Assembly (NCBI GenBank): GCA_021847835.1 | Contig: JAJZPR010000006.1 | Span: 1 to 64,000, forward strand | Source of the DNA: Pseudomonadota bacterium | Lineage (GTDB): Bacteria; Pseudomonadota; Gammaproteobacteria; Burkholderiales; Thiobacillaceae | DNA: 64,000 nucleotides | Direction: 5' to 3' | Position numbers and translations under genes: made by a program | Notes under the pieces: model-generated | Told to the model about the DNA's origin: nothing | What the model saw: only the letters and a program-made list of their open reading frames with translations | The model's database searches: none | In this document: positions 8,598-18,921 of the stretch, piece by piece | Layout: each line of letters begins with the position of its first letter | How positions within the stretch are numbered: position 1 is the first letter of the stretch

Positions 8598-9122
8598 TCA
8601 GCGTATCTTCCCCAGGATGACGAGCGTGGGCGGGTTGAGCTCGGCGGGCACGTACATGCCGGGTTCGGCCTCGCGCACCTTCACCACGCCGTCGAACGGC
8701 GCCCTGAGCACGCTGTCTTCGAGATTTTTCCGCGCGATGATGAGGCGCGCCTCGGCTTCCCGCGCATTGGCTGTGGCACGCGCATGCTTCAGCTTGGCCG
8801 CATCGAACTCGGTAGTGGAACTCACGCCGCGATCGAACAGCTCCTGCGCGCGCCTGAACTCGCGCTCGGCGTCCTCGGCTTCCTGCTTCACGCGCATCAG
8901 GCCCGCCTCCGCTTCCATGACACGCGCCTTGAAGCGGGTATCGTCCAGCGCGAGCAACTTGTCGCCCTTTTTCACCTTTTGCCCCGCCTGCACGTAGACC
9001 TCCTTGACCACGCCGGAAACCGGCGTGGTCAGCTTCACCCTGTCCGCCGCCCAGCCGCTTGCGGCAACCGAAAGGACAGCGAAAAACGCCGAAGCCTTGA
9101 TCATTTTCCGGACTGTGCTCAT
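8598..9122 (-). CDS. Minimal HlyD/RND-type periplasmic adaptor protein
   Basis: This 174-residue protein has a signal peptide (MSTVRKMIKASAFFAVLSVAASGWA). A half lipoyl domain follows (VKLTTPVSGVVKEVYVQAGQ, KKGDKLLALDD), then an alpha-helical hairpin (residues ~60-130, rich in Ala/Glu/Arg), then the second half lipoyl domain (LRAPFDGVVKVREAEPGMYV). It ends there. Family members usually have about 350 residues with beta-barrel and membrane-proximal domains; both are absent, with no sign of a frameshift downstream. It overlaps the TolC-like gene by 4 nt. No inner-membrane pump gene is nearby, so its partner is unknown. Confidence 0.82.
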   Translation of the reverse strand: MSTVRKMIKASAFFAVLSVAASGWAADRVKLTTPVSGVVKEVYVQAGQKVKKGDKLLALDDTRFKARVMEAEAGLMRVKQEAEDAEREFRRAQELFDRGVSSTTEFDAAKLKHARATANAREAEARLIIARKNLEDSVLRAPFDGVVKVREAEPGMYVPAELNPPTLVILGKIR

Positions 9123-10405
9123 GGGTTCTCCGTAAACCTGGTTTGCGTTGGGAAATCGGCCAGCGGCCTGCCGGCCAGCGCTTCCAGCCGGGCCAGCGCC
9201 AGTGCCAGCCGGTACTCGGCCTCGGCGGCGCGGATGGCGGCGACTTGCGTCTCCGCCATGCTCGCCCCCAGGTTGGTGCGCATTTCCAGTTCATATTCGG
9301 CACGCGCGCGATCCAGCGCCTTGTCGCGGTATTCGATCTGCGCTTCCGCCGCGGGACGGGCGGAAGTCCGCAGCCACTCGATTTCCTGCAGGGTTTCCAG
9401 CAGGGACTCGGCAAGCTCGCGCCTGAACTGCTCGGCCTGCGCTTCCAGCCGCGTGCGCTCGGCGAGCTGGCGCGCCAGGCGGCTGTCTATGCGGCCCCCC
9501 TGGTAGATGGGCCAGTTGAGGATGAGGCCGCCGCTCAGGCGGTCGCGCGTGCTGGCATCGCGGCTGTAATCGGCGGCCATCAACTCCATGTCCAGTGTGG
9601 GGGAGCGGCCGGCGCGAATCGCCTCGCTGCGCGCAGCGACGGCATTCAATTGCGCCTGCATGGCCAGCAGTTTGCGGTTGGATTCCAGCGCCAGCGGCAG
9701 CAGGTCCTCGTAAGCAGGCAGCGGCCGGTCGTTGTTTTTCAGTTGCGGCGGCGCCAGCGTGCCGGGCAGCCTGCCCGGCTGATTGAGCGCATGGGCCAGC
9801 TTCTGGCGGGTGACGCGCTGCGCCATCAGGCTGCGGTTGCGTTTTTCGCGCTGGTCCTGGTAGCGCGCCTCGAGCAGGGCCAGTTCGCTTGCATTCAGCT
9901 CGCCCAGCTCATGGCGCTTTTTGGAATCGTCCCATCTGACGTAGAGCACCGCCATGAATTCGTTGTCGGCGCCGTAGCGCATGTCCGCCAGCATCACGTC
10001 GAAAAAGCGCGCCATGATGTCGATGCGGCGCGCATCGCGCACGTCCATCAGCGCAAGCTGGCGCGCGTTCGCCTCCTGGCGGGCGGCGTCGACCTGCCCC
10101 TGCCGGCGGCCGAAATCGAGCAGGGTCTTGCGCAGCGTAAGGCGGGCGATGTTGTCTTCCCGCCAGTCGCCGTTTCCCGCGGTCGGCCTGCCTTGCCGCA
10201 GCACGCCTTCGGCGTTGAGCGTGGCGTCGTTGCCGCTGGCGGCGATCCTTTCCTCCGCCAGCGCCAGATCCAGGTCCGCCTGCGCCGCCTGCATGAGCGG
10301 ATGCCCGGCATCGGCGGCAGCCAGCGCTTCCTCGAGGCTCAGGGCTTTTTCCTGCGCCAGTGCGGATGCCGCAATCAGCAGCAGGCCGGCTGATAGGAGG
10401 CGCAT
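9119..10405 (-). CDS. TolC family outer-membrane channel protein
   Basis: The 428-residue protein carries a signal peptide (MRLLSAGLLLIAASALA) and two structural repeats typical of outer membrane efflux proteins: long coiled-coil helices rich in Ala, Arg, Glu and Gln, with the beta-strand signature GGLILNWPIYQGGRIDSR around residue 290. TolC homologues form trimeric channels that dock onto periplasmic adaptors, and here the next gene is such an adaptor. Its start overlaps the preceding thioredoxin-like gene by 1 nt (TAATG), and its end overlaps the adaptor by 4 nt, so the set is tightly coupled. Confidence 0.88.
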   Translation of the reverse strand: MRLLSAGLLLIAASALAQEKALSLEEALAAADAGHPLMQAAQADLDLALAEERIAASGNDATLNAEGVLRQGRPTAGNGDWREDNIARLTLRKTLLDFGRRQGQVDAARQEANARQLALMDVRDARRIDIMARFFDVMLADMRYGADNEFMAVLYVRWDDSKKRHELGELNASELALLEARYQDQREKRNRSLMAQRVTRQKLAHALNQPGRLPGTLAPPQLKNNDRPLPAYEDLLPLALESNRKLLAMQAQLNAVAARSEAIRAGRSPTLDMELMAADYSRDASTRDRLSGGLILNWPIYQGGRIDSRLARQLAERTRLEAQAEQFRRELAESLLETLQEIEWLRTSARPAAEAQIEYRDKALDRARAEYELEMRTNLGASMAETQVAAIRAAEAEYRLALALARLEALAGRPLADFPTQTRFTENP

Positions 10406-10920
10406 TATTTTTTGCCGGCCTGGGTTTTCTTGTAGCGCTCGTAGGGCATCTGCTTGTAGGCGCCTTCCAGCACGTAACGCCCCAGCATCAGGAAATCATC
10501 CTTGTCCTTGCTCGGGCCGGTGTGGCGCGCGACCGGATTGCCCTCCAGGTCGAAAAACATGATGACCGGCGTCGCGCGCACGCGCTGCTGCAGGGCAAAG
10601 GTTTTTTCCACGGTTTCCTTGCCCTTGAAATCGGTCATCGGAACGTCGCCGAGGACGTCCACCGGGAAGACGAGAAAATGCTTGCGGTAGAAATCCTGAA
10701 CCTCGGACTGGTTGAGGATGGTGGCTTTCATGCGCGCGCAGAACGGGCATTCGTCCGACTCGAAAAACAGCACGATGCCCTGCTTGCCCTGCTGCCTGGC
10801 CGTCGCAAGCTCCTCCTGGAAATCGCCCAGCTTGGGATCGAAGAAATGCTTTTCGGGATCGCGAACTTCCGCCATTGCCGCCAGCGGAATCAACAACATC
10901 AATGCCAGCCAGCGTTTCAT
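10405..10920 (-). CDS. Periplasmic thioredoxin-fold protein (SoxW/DsbC-like, CxxC)
   Basis: The 171-residue product has a short signal peptide (MKRWLALMLLIPLAAMA) and a thioredoxin fold with redox motif ESDECPFCARM (CPFC). It also carries the cis-proline segment RVRATPVIMFF. Thioredoxin-like proteins of this kind in sulfur oxidizers are often annotated SoxW; here the gene is not in the sox cluster, so that name is not given. It probably keeps periplasmic thiols reduced or removes thiol adducts. It sits between a TlpA-like gene (11 nt away) and the TolC-like gene (1-nt overlap). Confidence 0.83.
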   Translation of the reverse strand: MKRWLALMLLIPLAAMAEVRDPEKHFFDPKLGDFQEELATARQQGKQGIVLFFESDECPFCARMKATILNQSEVQDFYRKHFLVFPVDVLGDVPMTDFKGKETVEKTFALQQRVRATPVIMFFDLEGNPVARHTGPSKDKDDFLMLGRYVLEGAYKQMPYERYKKTQAGKK

Positions 10921-10931
10921 GTCGTCTCCTT

Positions 10932-11414
10932 TTATTTGCGCGTGGTTTTCTCCGACTTGCGAATGAAGTTTTCCACGTCGGCGCGGGTAATCCCGCCCAT
11001 CTGGCGCGCCACCAGCTTGCCCTGCGGATTGTACAGGTAGGTGGTGGGCAGTCCTTCCACCGGGCCGACCTGCGCCGCCATCTTGCGGTCGCCCAGGATG
11101 AGAGGATAGCTCATCAGCATGCTGTCGGCGAAATCCTTGACCTGTTCGCCGTTGCGGTAATCCATGGCGACGCCCAGCACCACCAGGTTGTTCTTCTTGT
11201 TGTCGTGCAGCGCGATGAGATCGGGGATTTCCTCCAGGCAGGGCGGGCACCAGGTCGCCCAGAAGTTGACCAGCACCCATTTGCCCTTGTACTGGGACAG
11301 GCTGTGCACCTTGCCGGCCGTGTCGGTCATGGTGAAATCGGCGGCGCGGGCAAGAGATCCCAGGGACAGCGCCAGGCCCAGCGCCAGCAGGTAGAATGTG
11401 GTTTTCTTGAACAT
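10932..11414 (-). CDS. TlpA/ResA-like thiol:disulfide oxidoreductase
   Basis: This 160-residue secreted protein has a signal peptide (MFKKTTFYLLALGLALSLGSLARA) and a TlpA-type thioredoxin domain: LVNFWATWCPPCLEEIPDL (CPPC active site) and a cis-Pro segment VEGLPTTYLYN. The family reduces specific periplasmic disulfides, for example in cytochrome maturation. I chose ATG 11414. An in-frame ATG at 11429 would add five residues and overlap the divergent aspA start. Neither has a clear Shine-Dalgarno. It is the first gene of a four-gene run ending with the short adaptor. Confidence 0.85.
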   Translation of the reverse strand: MFKKTTFYLLALGLALSLGSLARAADFTMTDTAGKVHSLSQYKGKWVLVNFWATWCPPCLEEIPDLIALHDNKKNNLVVLGVAMDYRNGEQVKDFADSMLMSYPLILGDRKMAAQVGPVEGLPTTYLYNPQGKLVARQMGGITRADVENFIRKSEKTTRK

Positions 11415-11427
11415 GGTTTCGATTTTC

Positions 11428-12825
11428 ATGGCAGGTTTTCGTACAGAAAGAGACTCGCTGGGCGAGTACCAAGTTCCGCAGGACGCCTGGTATGGCATCC
11501 AGACCGCCCGCGCCGTCGACAATTTCCCCATTTCGGGGCGACGTCCCGACCCGGATTTCATCCGCGCCCACGTGCTGATCAAGCTGGCCGCCGCGCGCGC
11601 CAACTGCCAGCCGGGCTGGTTGCCTGCGGAAAAGCGCGACGCCATTGTGGCGGCCTGCGAGCGCATCCTGCAAGAGGAACATTTGGACCAGTTCGTGGTG
11701 GACCGCTTCCAGGCCGGGGCCGGGACCAGCCACAACATGAACACCAACGAAGTCATCGCCAACCTGGCCAATGTCGCGCTGGGCGGGGAAAAAGGCGTTT
11801 ACAAGCCCATCAACCCCAATGATGACGTCAACATGGGGCAGTCGACCAACGACACCATCCCTACCGCCATCCGCCTGGCCTGCCTGGCCAAGCTGCCGCG
11901 CCTGGTGGACGCCGCCGGGCGCATGGCCGCCGAATTCGAGCGCCTGGCCGAGCGCGAGAAGGATACGGTGAAGTCCGGCCGCACCCATTTGCAGGACGCC
12001 GTGCCCACCACGATGGGGATTGAATTTGCCGCCTATGCCTGGACGCTGCGCCGCGCCGGCTCGAACCTGGCCTCCTGCCGCGAGAAGCTCGCCGAAATCG
12101 GCCTGGGCGGCTCGGCCGCCGGCACCGCCTTGAACACCTCGCCCGGCTACCCCGAAAAGGTCGCGGCGGAACTGGCCAAGCTCATCGGCGAGCCCATCAG
12201 GTCCAGCCAGCTCGCCGCGCAAATGCAGTCCATGCTCGACCTGCAGGATCTGTCCGCGCGCATCCGCGGGCTGGCGCTGGAGCTCACGCGCATTGCCAAC
12301 GACCTGCGCCTCCTGGCTTCCGGCCCGCGCACGGGCCTGGGCGAGATCACCCTGCCCGCGGTGCAGCCCGGCTCCTCGATCATGCCGGGCAAGGTCAACC
12401 CGGTGATGTTCGAAATGCTCAACCAGGTCTGCTTCCAGGTGCTGGGCCAGGACCACGCCGTGGCGCTGATGACCCAGGCCGGGCAACTGGAACTCAACGT
12501 GATGATGCCGGCCATGGGCTCTGCCCTGTTCGACGCCATGGACTGGCTCACCAATGCCATGAACGCGGCGACGGAAAAGAATCTCAAGGGCATCATCGTC
12601 AACCGCGAGCGCTGCGCCTTCTTCATCCACCAGAGCGTGGGGCTTGCCACCCTGCTCAACACGCAGATCGGCTACATGCAGGCTGCGGAGATCGCCAAGG
12701 AATCGGAAAAATCAGGCCGCCCGGTGAAGGACATCGTGGTGGAAAAGGGCCTGATGAAGGCCGAGGACTTCGACGCGCTGGTGTTGCAGGCCGCGCACGG
12801 GGTGGGCTCGGGCGGCGGCAGTTGA
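11428..12825 (+). CDS. aspA: Aspartate ammonia-lyase (class II fumarase/aspartase superfamily)
   Basis: The 465-residue protein belongs to the fumarase/aspartase superfamily, with signature GSSIMPGKVNPVM. Aspartase converts aspartate to fumarate and ammonia. The N-terminus RDSLGEYQVPQDAWYGIQTARAVDNFPISG, read in parts, has the YGIQT-RA-NF-IS pattern of aspartases rather than the WGAQTQRS pattern of FumC. TNDTIPTAIRL and GRTHLQDAVPTTMG form active-site loops. Class II fumarase remains a possible alternative. The ATG at 11428 gives the family N-terminus; a GTG at 11398 would extend into the divergent tlpA 5' region. Confidence 0.83.
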   Translation: MAGFRTERDSLGEYQVPQDAWYGIQTARAVDNFPISGRRPDPDFIRAHVLIKLAAARANCQPGWLPAEKRDAIVAACERILQEEHLDQFVVDRFQAGAGTSHNMNTNEVIANLANVALGGEKGVYKPINPNDDVNMGQSTNDTIPTAIRLACLAKLPRLVDAAGRMAAEFERLAEREKDTVKSGRTHLQDAVPTTMGIEFAAYAWTLRRAGSNLASCREKLAEIGLGGSAAGTALNTSPGYPEKVAAELAKLIGEPIRSSQLAAQMQSMLDLQDLSARIRGLALELTRIANDLRLLASGPRTGLGEITLPAVQPGSSIMPGKVNPVMFEMLNQVCFQVLGQDHAVALMTQAGQLELNVMMPAMGSALFDAMDWLTNAMNAATEKNLKGIIVNRERCAFFIHQSVGLATLLNTQIGYMQAAEIAKESEKSGRPVKDIVVEKGLMKAEDFDALVLQAAHGVGSGGGS

Positions 12826-12845
12826 GGGGTTGGGCGCCTCGTTTG

Positions 12846-12883
12846 CCCCTCCCCCGCTTGCCGGGGGAGGTTGGGAGGGGGTA
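12846..12883. repeat. REP-like G/C hairpin element, copy A
   Basis: CTCCCCCGCTTGCCGGGGGAG is a strong hairpin, followed by a second G-rich arm (GGTTGGGAGGGGGTAAG). Nearly the same text occurs at 30368-30406 and, inverted, at 14520-14556. It lies between two convergent genes, aspA and an unknown. Confidence 0.75.
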
Positions 12884-12886
12884 AGG

Positions 12887-13288
12887 TTAAGCGCCGTTAT
12901 CGCCCAGCCATCGCTGGCGCAATCCCGCCGGCGCGTGGCGCGCCGCCAGCACCACCAGCGCAATGCCGAGCAGCGCCGCGAAGAAGGTTTTCTGCGCGGC
13001 CTCGCCCGGCAGGCCCGAAATCACGACATCCGCACCCGCCAGGATGGCGCAGGCAATCAAGGCGGACACGCGCCTGAGCGCCGGGTGCCATTTCGCCGCA
13101 CAGCGCCCCGCCAGGGCCATGGCATAGACGGCGAGCGCCGCGTAGGCCAGCCCATTCGCCGGCAAGCCCGGCATCCCGCCAGCCTGGGCATGCCAGGCCA
13201 GGATCAGCGCCCACCCGCCCAGAAACCCCGCCGCCGCGGCCACACAGGAAAACATGACATCGCCCCGCTTCAAGTAGAATCGAGGCAT
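12887..13288 (-). CDS. Small integral membrane protein of unknown function
   Basis: I do not recognise the family. The 133-residue product (MPRFYLKRGDVMFSCVAAAA) has about four hydrophobic segments, near residues 11-31, 44-62, 74-92 and 98-117. A cytoplasmic-like basic loop (RCAAKWHPALRR) and a polar C-terminus (GLRQRWLGDNGA) complete it. The gene is divergent from the WrbA-like gene, with about 50 bp between starts, and convergent with aspA. No catalytic motif is visible. Its composition and hydrophobic periodicity support a real gene over a chance frame. Confidence 0.6.
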   Translation of the reverse strand: MPRFYLKRGDVMFSCVAAAAGFLGGWALILAWHAQAGGMPGLPANGLAYAALAVYAMALAGRCAAKWHPALRRVSALIACAILAGADVVISGLPGEAAQKTFFAALLGIALVVLAARHAPAGLRQRWLGDNGA

Positions 13289-13293
13289 TTTAA

Positions 13294-14285
<992 letters not shown>

Positions 14286-14566
14286 AAAAAGCTTACTCCT
14301 CCGAATCGTTGGAGACTTAGCCCCGTCTGTGCCGCCGCAGCCTGAGGGTGGAGGGCGGAATAATGCGGCGCAGCATGCTAAGGGAAGCCGCAGGCCGGCA
14401 TAGCCGGGCCGCCTTCTTTTGGTCACTTTTCTTGGCGGAGCAAGAAAAGTAACTTGCTGCCGGGCAACCCCCGGCCACTGATCTTTGGGCCGAGGGGACG
14501 GCCAACCTGCCGTCACATTCCCCCTCACCCCTACCCTCTCCCGCAAGGGGAGAGGGAGTTTTAAGG
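14286..14566. other. Intergenic stretch holding repeat-like palindromes, no gene seen
   Basis: The 281-bp gap between convergent genes contains a perfect 10-bp-arm hairpin ACTTTTCTTG-GCGGAG-CAAGAAAAGT (14425-14450) and GC-rich palindromic text on either side. It ends in a REP-like hairpin CCCTCTCCCGCAAGGGGAGAGGG around 14532-14554. Text of this kind, with the AAGAAAAGTAAC core, recurs in many proteobacterial intergenic regions. Open frames through it look spurious. Confidence 0.6.
14520..14556. repeat. REP-like G/C hairpin element, copy C
   Basis: CCCTCTCCC-GCAA-GGGGAGAGGG hairpin with an adjacent CCCCTCACCCCTA arm. It is the inverted, diverged form of copies A (12846) and B (30368). It could double as a terminator-like structure for leuA, whose stop is 11 nt away, but has no strong U-run. 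Confidence 0.6.
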
Positions 14567-16102
14567 TCACACCTGCGGATGCGCCCGCTCCAGCTTGGAG
14601 TGCAGCTTGTTCAGCGCGTGCAGGTAGGCCTTGGCCGAGGCGACCACGATGTCGGTGTCCGCGCCCTGGCCGTTGACGATGCGCCCATCCTTGGCCAGGC
14701 GCACGGTGACTTCGCCCTGGGCGTCGGTGCCGCTGGTGATGTTGTTGACCGAATACAGCAGCAGGTTGGCGCCGCTCTCGACCACGGATTCCAGCGCGCG
14801 GAAGGTGGCGTCCACCGGGCCGGAGCCATCGCCCTCGGCGTTCCTCTCCGCGCCTTCGTCGGCGATCACCAGCCTGGCGTGCGGCACTTCGCCGGTTTCC
14901 GAACACACTTTCAATGACACCAGTTTGAAGCGTTCGTGCTCGGCGATGTAGCCCTCGTCGCTCACCAGCGCCTGCAGGTCCTCGTCGAAGATTTCGCGCT
15001 TCTTGTCGGCCAGGTCCTTGAAGCGCTTGAACGCGGCGTTCAAGGCTTCTTCGGAATCGAGCACGATGCCCAGCTCGCCCAATTTGGTCTTGAAGGCGTT
15101 GCGGCCGGAGAGCTTGCCCAAGGTCAGGCGGTTGGCGGTCCAGCCCACGTCTTCGGCGCGCATGATTTCGTAGGTCTCGCGGTGCTTGAGCACGCCGTCC
15201 TGGTGGATGCCGGATTCGTGCGCGAAGGCGTTCGCCCCGACGATGGCCTTGTTGGGCTGCACCGGATAGCCGGTGATGGTCGACACCAACTTGGAGGACG
15301 GCACGATCTGGGTGGTGTCGATGCGGGTGTCGCAATTGAACACGTCCTTGCGCGTGCGCACCGCCATCACGATCTCCTCCAGCGAGGCATTGCCGGCGCG
15401 CTCGCCGAGTCCGTTGATGGTGCACTCGACCTGGCGCGCGCCGTTCATCACCGCAGCGAGCGAGTTGGCCACGGCCATGCCGAGGTCGTTGTGGCAGTGG
15501 GTGGACCAGATCACCTTGTCGGAGTTGGGCACGCGCTCGATGAGCTGCTTCATGCGCTCGCCCCACAGCGCCGGAATGGAATAGCCCACGGTATCCGGGA
15601 CGTTGATGGTCTTGGCGCCGGCCTTGATGACTTCCTCGAAAATGCGGCACAGGAAATCCATCTCGGAGCGCACCGCGTCCTCGGCAGAGAATTCCACGTT
15701 GTCGGTGTATTCGAGCGCGAGCTTGACCGCCTTGATGGCCGCTTCCACCACCTGGTCGGGCTGCATGCGCAGCTTTTTCTCCATGTGGATGGGGCTGGTG
15801 GCGATGAAGGTATGGATGCGCCCGGACTTCGCCGGCCTGACCGCCTCGCCCGCGGCGCGGATGTCGCGTTCGTTGGCGCGCGCCAGCGAGCACACGGTGG
15901 AGTCCTGGATGGTCTCGGCGATGGCGCGGATGGCGTCGGCATCGCCCGGGCTGGCGGCGGCGAAGCCGGCCTCGATGATATCCACGCCCAGTTTCTCGAG
16001 CTGGCGCGCGATGCGCAGCTTCTCGTCCTTGGTCATGGAAGCGCCCGGACTCTGCTCGCCGTCGCGCAAGGTAGTGTCGAAAATGTATAAACGGTCAGTC
16101 AT
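14567..16102 (-). CDS. leuA: 2-isopropylmalate synthase
   Basis: LeuA condenses acetyl-CoA with 2-oxoisovalerate, the committed step of leucine synthesis. The 511-residue protein has [17 protein letters not shown] at the N-terminus (metal-binding Asp and catalytic Arg) and [17 protein letters not shown] (HxH metal ligands). [15 protein letters not shown] follows, and a C-terminal regulatory LeuA dimer domain occurs from about residue 390, the usual site of leucine feedback. ATG 16102 is preceded by AGGAG at 7 nt, so the GTG at 16120 is less likely. It is the last gene of the ilv-psd-pss-leu set. A possible leucine-rich leader peptide lies just upstream. Confidence 0.97.
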   Translation of the reverse strand: MTDRLYIFDTTLRDGEQSPGASMTKDEKLRIARQLEKLGVDIIEAGFAAASPGDADAIRAIAETIQDSTVCSLARANERDIRAAGEAVRPAKSGRIHTFIATSPIHMEKKLRMQPDQVVEAAIKAVKLALEYTDNVEFSAEDAVRSEMDFLCRIFEEVIKAGAKTINVPDTVGYSIPALWGERMKQLIERVPNSDKVIWSTHCHNDLGMAVANSLAAVMNGARQVECTINGLGERAGNASLEEIVMAVRTRKDVFNCDTRIDTTQIVPSSKLVSTITGYPVQPNKAIVGANAFAHESGIHQDGVLKHRETYEIMRAEDVGWTANRLTLGKLSGRNAFKTKLGELGIVLDSEEALNAAFKRFKDLADKKREIFDEDLQALVSDEGYIAEHERFKLVSLKVCSETGEVPHARLVIADEGAERNAEGDGSGPVDATFRALESVVESGANLLLYSVNNITSGTDAQGEVTVRLAKDGRIVNGQGADTDIVVASAKAYLHALNKLHSKLERAHPQV

Positions 16103-16189
16103 GCTGTTCTCCTGGCACACGCCGGGTTGACGAATTCTATCCCGCAGTTGCGGGGCTCGGATACGAATCGGGAGGGAATAAGGCGGCGT

Positions 16190-16270
16190 CTACTGCTTGC
16201 GCAGCAGCAGGGTGCCGAACAGCATGTTCGACAGGCAGATGGCGTAGGAGGGGGAAGCCACATTAGACAT
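16190..16270 (-). CDS. Candidate leu leader peptide (26 residues)
   Basis: A 27-codon frame between pssA and leuA begins ATG at 16270 and ends TAG at 16190. It encodes MSNVASPSYAICL followed by SNMLFGTLLLRKQ, with three consecutive CTG Leu codons near the end and five Leu in all. Position directly before leuA suggests a translated leader sensing leucyl-tRNA. The ribosome-binding site is weak. The downstream hairpin CCCGC-AACT-GCGGG (16140-16154) lacks a U-run, so classical attenuation is not proven. Confidence 0.4.
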   Translation of the reverse strand: MSNVASPSYAICLSNMLFGTLLLRKQ

Positions 16271-16284
16271 GGTCTAAATTGTAT

Positions 16285-17073
16285 TTATTTTTCGTCTTCT
16301 GGCAAGTGCCGGGCCGTTTTTTCCTTGCGGTGCAGCCAGTTCCATGTCGCGTAAGCGTAGCCAGACAGGCCATACAGCACGAATATCAGCAGCAGCACTT
16401 CGGGCGGGCTGGTGGAAACCAGGATGAAGAACAGCACGATCAGCAGCACCACGAAGAACGGCACGCTTTTCCTGAGGTTGATTTCCTTGCCGCTGTAGAA
16501 CTTGAAATTGGTGACCATGCTGATGCCGGCAAACAGGATGACGGCGGCGGCGAGCCCGGCCACTTCCGGCCCGGTAAACCCGTACTCGACCATCACCCAC
16601 ACGAAGCCCGCCACCAGCGCGGCAGCGGAGGGCGAGGGCAGGCCCTGGAAAAAGCGCTTGTCGGTGACAGTATCGAGCTGGGTATTGAAGCGTGCCAGCC
16701 TGAGCGCCGCGCCGGCGCAATAGACAAAAGCGGCGATCCAGCCGAACTTGCCCAGGCCCTTGAGCGCGAACACGTACATGATGAGCGCGGGCGCCACGCC
16801 GAAGGACACCATGTCGGAAAGCGAATCCAGTTCCGCGCCAAAGGCGCTCTGCGTGCCGGTCATGCGCGCCACCCGGCCGTCCAGGCCATCGAGCACCATG
16901 GCGATGAAAATGGCCACCGCCGCGTGCTCCCAGCGCCCGTTCATGGCCTGCACGATGGAATAGAAGCCCGCGAACAGCGCGCCGATGGTGAACAGATTGG
17001 GCAGCACGTAAATGCCGCGGTCGCGCATGCGTGAACGCGGCATCTCGCCCTTGCTGTGCTTGAAGTCGAGCAT
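16285..17073 (-). CDS. pssA: CDP-diacylglycerol--serine O-phosphatidyltransferase
   Basis: PssA makes phosphatidylserine from CDP-diacylglycerol and serine in the inner membrane. The 262-residue protein carries the CDP-alcohol phosphotransferase signature DGLDGRVAR...FGAELDSLSD (DGx2ARx8Gx3Dx3D). It has about eight hydrophobic segments, typical of the membrane-type (subclass II) enzyme. The N-terminus MLDFKHSKGEMPRSRMRDRGIYVLPNL is usual for betaproteobacterial homologues. psd, the next enzyme of phosphatidylethanolamine synthesis, lies 20 nt upstream on the same strand, making a functional pair inside the ilv-leu operon. Confidence 0.96.
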   Translation of the reverse strand: MLDFKHSKGEMPRSRMRDRGIYVLPNLFTIGALFAGFYSIVQAMNGRWEHAAVAIFIAMVLDGLDGRVARMTGTQSAFGAELDSLSDMVSFGVAPALIMYVFALKGLGKFGWIAAFVYCAGAALRLARFNTQLDTVTDKRFFQGLPSPSAAALVAGFVWVMVEYGFTGPEVAGLAAAVILFAGISMVTNFKFYSGKEINLRKSVPFFVVLLIVLFFILVSTSPPEVLLLIFVLYGLSGYAYATWNWLHRKEKTARHLPEDEK

Positions 17074-17093
17074 GTGCCGATTCTAAGCCATGC

Positions 17094-17726
17094 TCAGGCG
17101 AAACGGGCAAGTATGGTCGTGGTCGCGCTCACCTTGTCGCCCAGCCCGACCTCCGGCCGGGCATCGGGAGGCAGGTAAACATCCACGCGCGAGCCGAAGC
17201 GGATGAAGCCGTAGCGCTGGCCGCGCGCGAGCCGGTCACCCTCCTTCACGTAGCACAGGATGCGGCGCGCGACCAGACCGGCGATCTGCACGCAGGTGAC
17301 GTCGCCGCGTTCCGTGGCGATCCACAGCGCGTTGCGCTCGTTTTCGAGCGAGGCCTTGTCGAGGTCGGCGTTCACGAATGAGCCCCTGTTGTACCAGCGG
17401 CCCTTGATGACGCCGTCCACCGGGCTGCGGTTGGAATGCACGTTGAACACGTTCATGAACACGCTGATCTTGAGCGCCTCGCGCTCCAGATAGGGATCGC
17501 GCACCTGCTCCACCGACACGATGCGGCCATCGGCCGGCGCCAGCACGGCGTCGGCGTCGGCCGGCGGCACGCGCGCGGGGTCGCGGAAGAACTGCAGCAC
17601 GAACAGCGCCCACAGCCAGAACGGGGCCGACCACGCGCCGAGCAGCCAGGTGGCGGCCAGCGCGACCAGCAGGGAAGCTGTGAGAATGCCCCAGCCTTCG
17701 CGGGCGATAAGGGGATGTTTTTTCAT
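17094..17726 (-). CDS. psd: Phosphatidylserine decarboxylase proenzyme (short type)
   Basis: Psd decarboxylates phosphatidylserine to phosphatidylethanolamine. The 210-residue protein is the short form: one or two N-terminal membrane segments (residues ~15-45), the conserved [14 protein letters not shown] stretch, and the self-cleavage region [12 protein letters not shown]. There GS is the expected cleavage site that yields the pyruvoyl group. It stands between ilvC and pssA. Its start codon is preceded by a 14-bp-period array (17727-17760). Confidence 0.95.
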   Translation of the reverse strand: MKKHPLIAREGWGILTASLLVALAATWLLGAWSAPFWLWALFVLQFFRDPARVPPADADAVLAPADGRIVSVEQVRDPYLEREALKISVFMNVFNVHSNRSPVDGVIKGRWYNRGSFVNADLDKASLENERNALWIATERGDVTCVQIAGLVARRILCYVKEGDRLARGQRYGFIRFGSRVDVYLPPDARPEVGLGDKVSATTTILARFA

Positions 17727-17760
17727 AGGGGGACAGGATTCAGGGGACAGGATTCAGGGA
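17727..17760. repeat. GGACAGGATTCAGG array before psd start
   Basis: Two units of a 14-bp (2 x 7) repeat, GGACAGGATTCAGG. It is pyrimidine-rich on the psd sense strand and inverted relative to the array following ilvC at 17786-17812. Confidence 0.85.
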
Positions 17761-17785
17761 AAACAAGGAAAGCAGCGCAGCCACA

Positions 17786-17810
17786 CCCCCTGATCCCGAC
17801 CCCTGATCCC

Positions 17811-17812
<2 letters not shown>
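17786..17812. repeat. CCCTGATC-type array abutting the ilvC stop
   Basis: CCCCTGATCCCGACCCCTGATCCC runs into the ilvC stop codon. On the ilvC sense strand it reads TAAGGGATCAGGGG, i.e. purine-rich after the stop. The units match the array at 1-147. Confidence 0.85.

Positions 17813-18919
<1,107 letters not shown>

Positions 18920-18921
<2 letters not shown>

Noticed and set aside
10921-12630. Extension of the minus thioredoxin frame across tlpA and aspA
   Set aside because: It overlaps two well-supported genes; the signal peptide at ATG 10920 marks the true start.
11428-12825. Class II fumarase (fumC)
   Set aside because: The N-terminal YGIQTARAVDNFPIS pattern and NPVM after the signature resemble aspartase more than FumC, though enzymatic proof is lacking.
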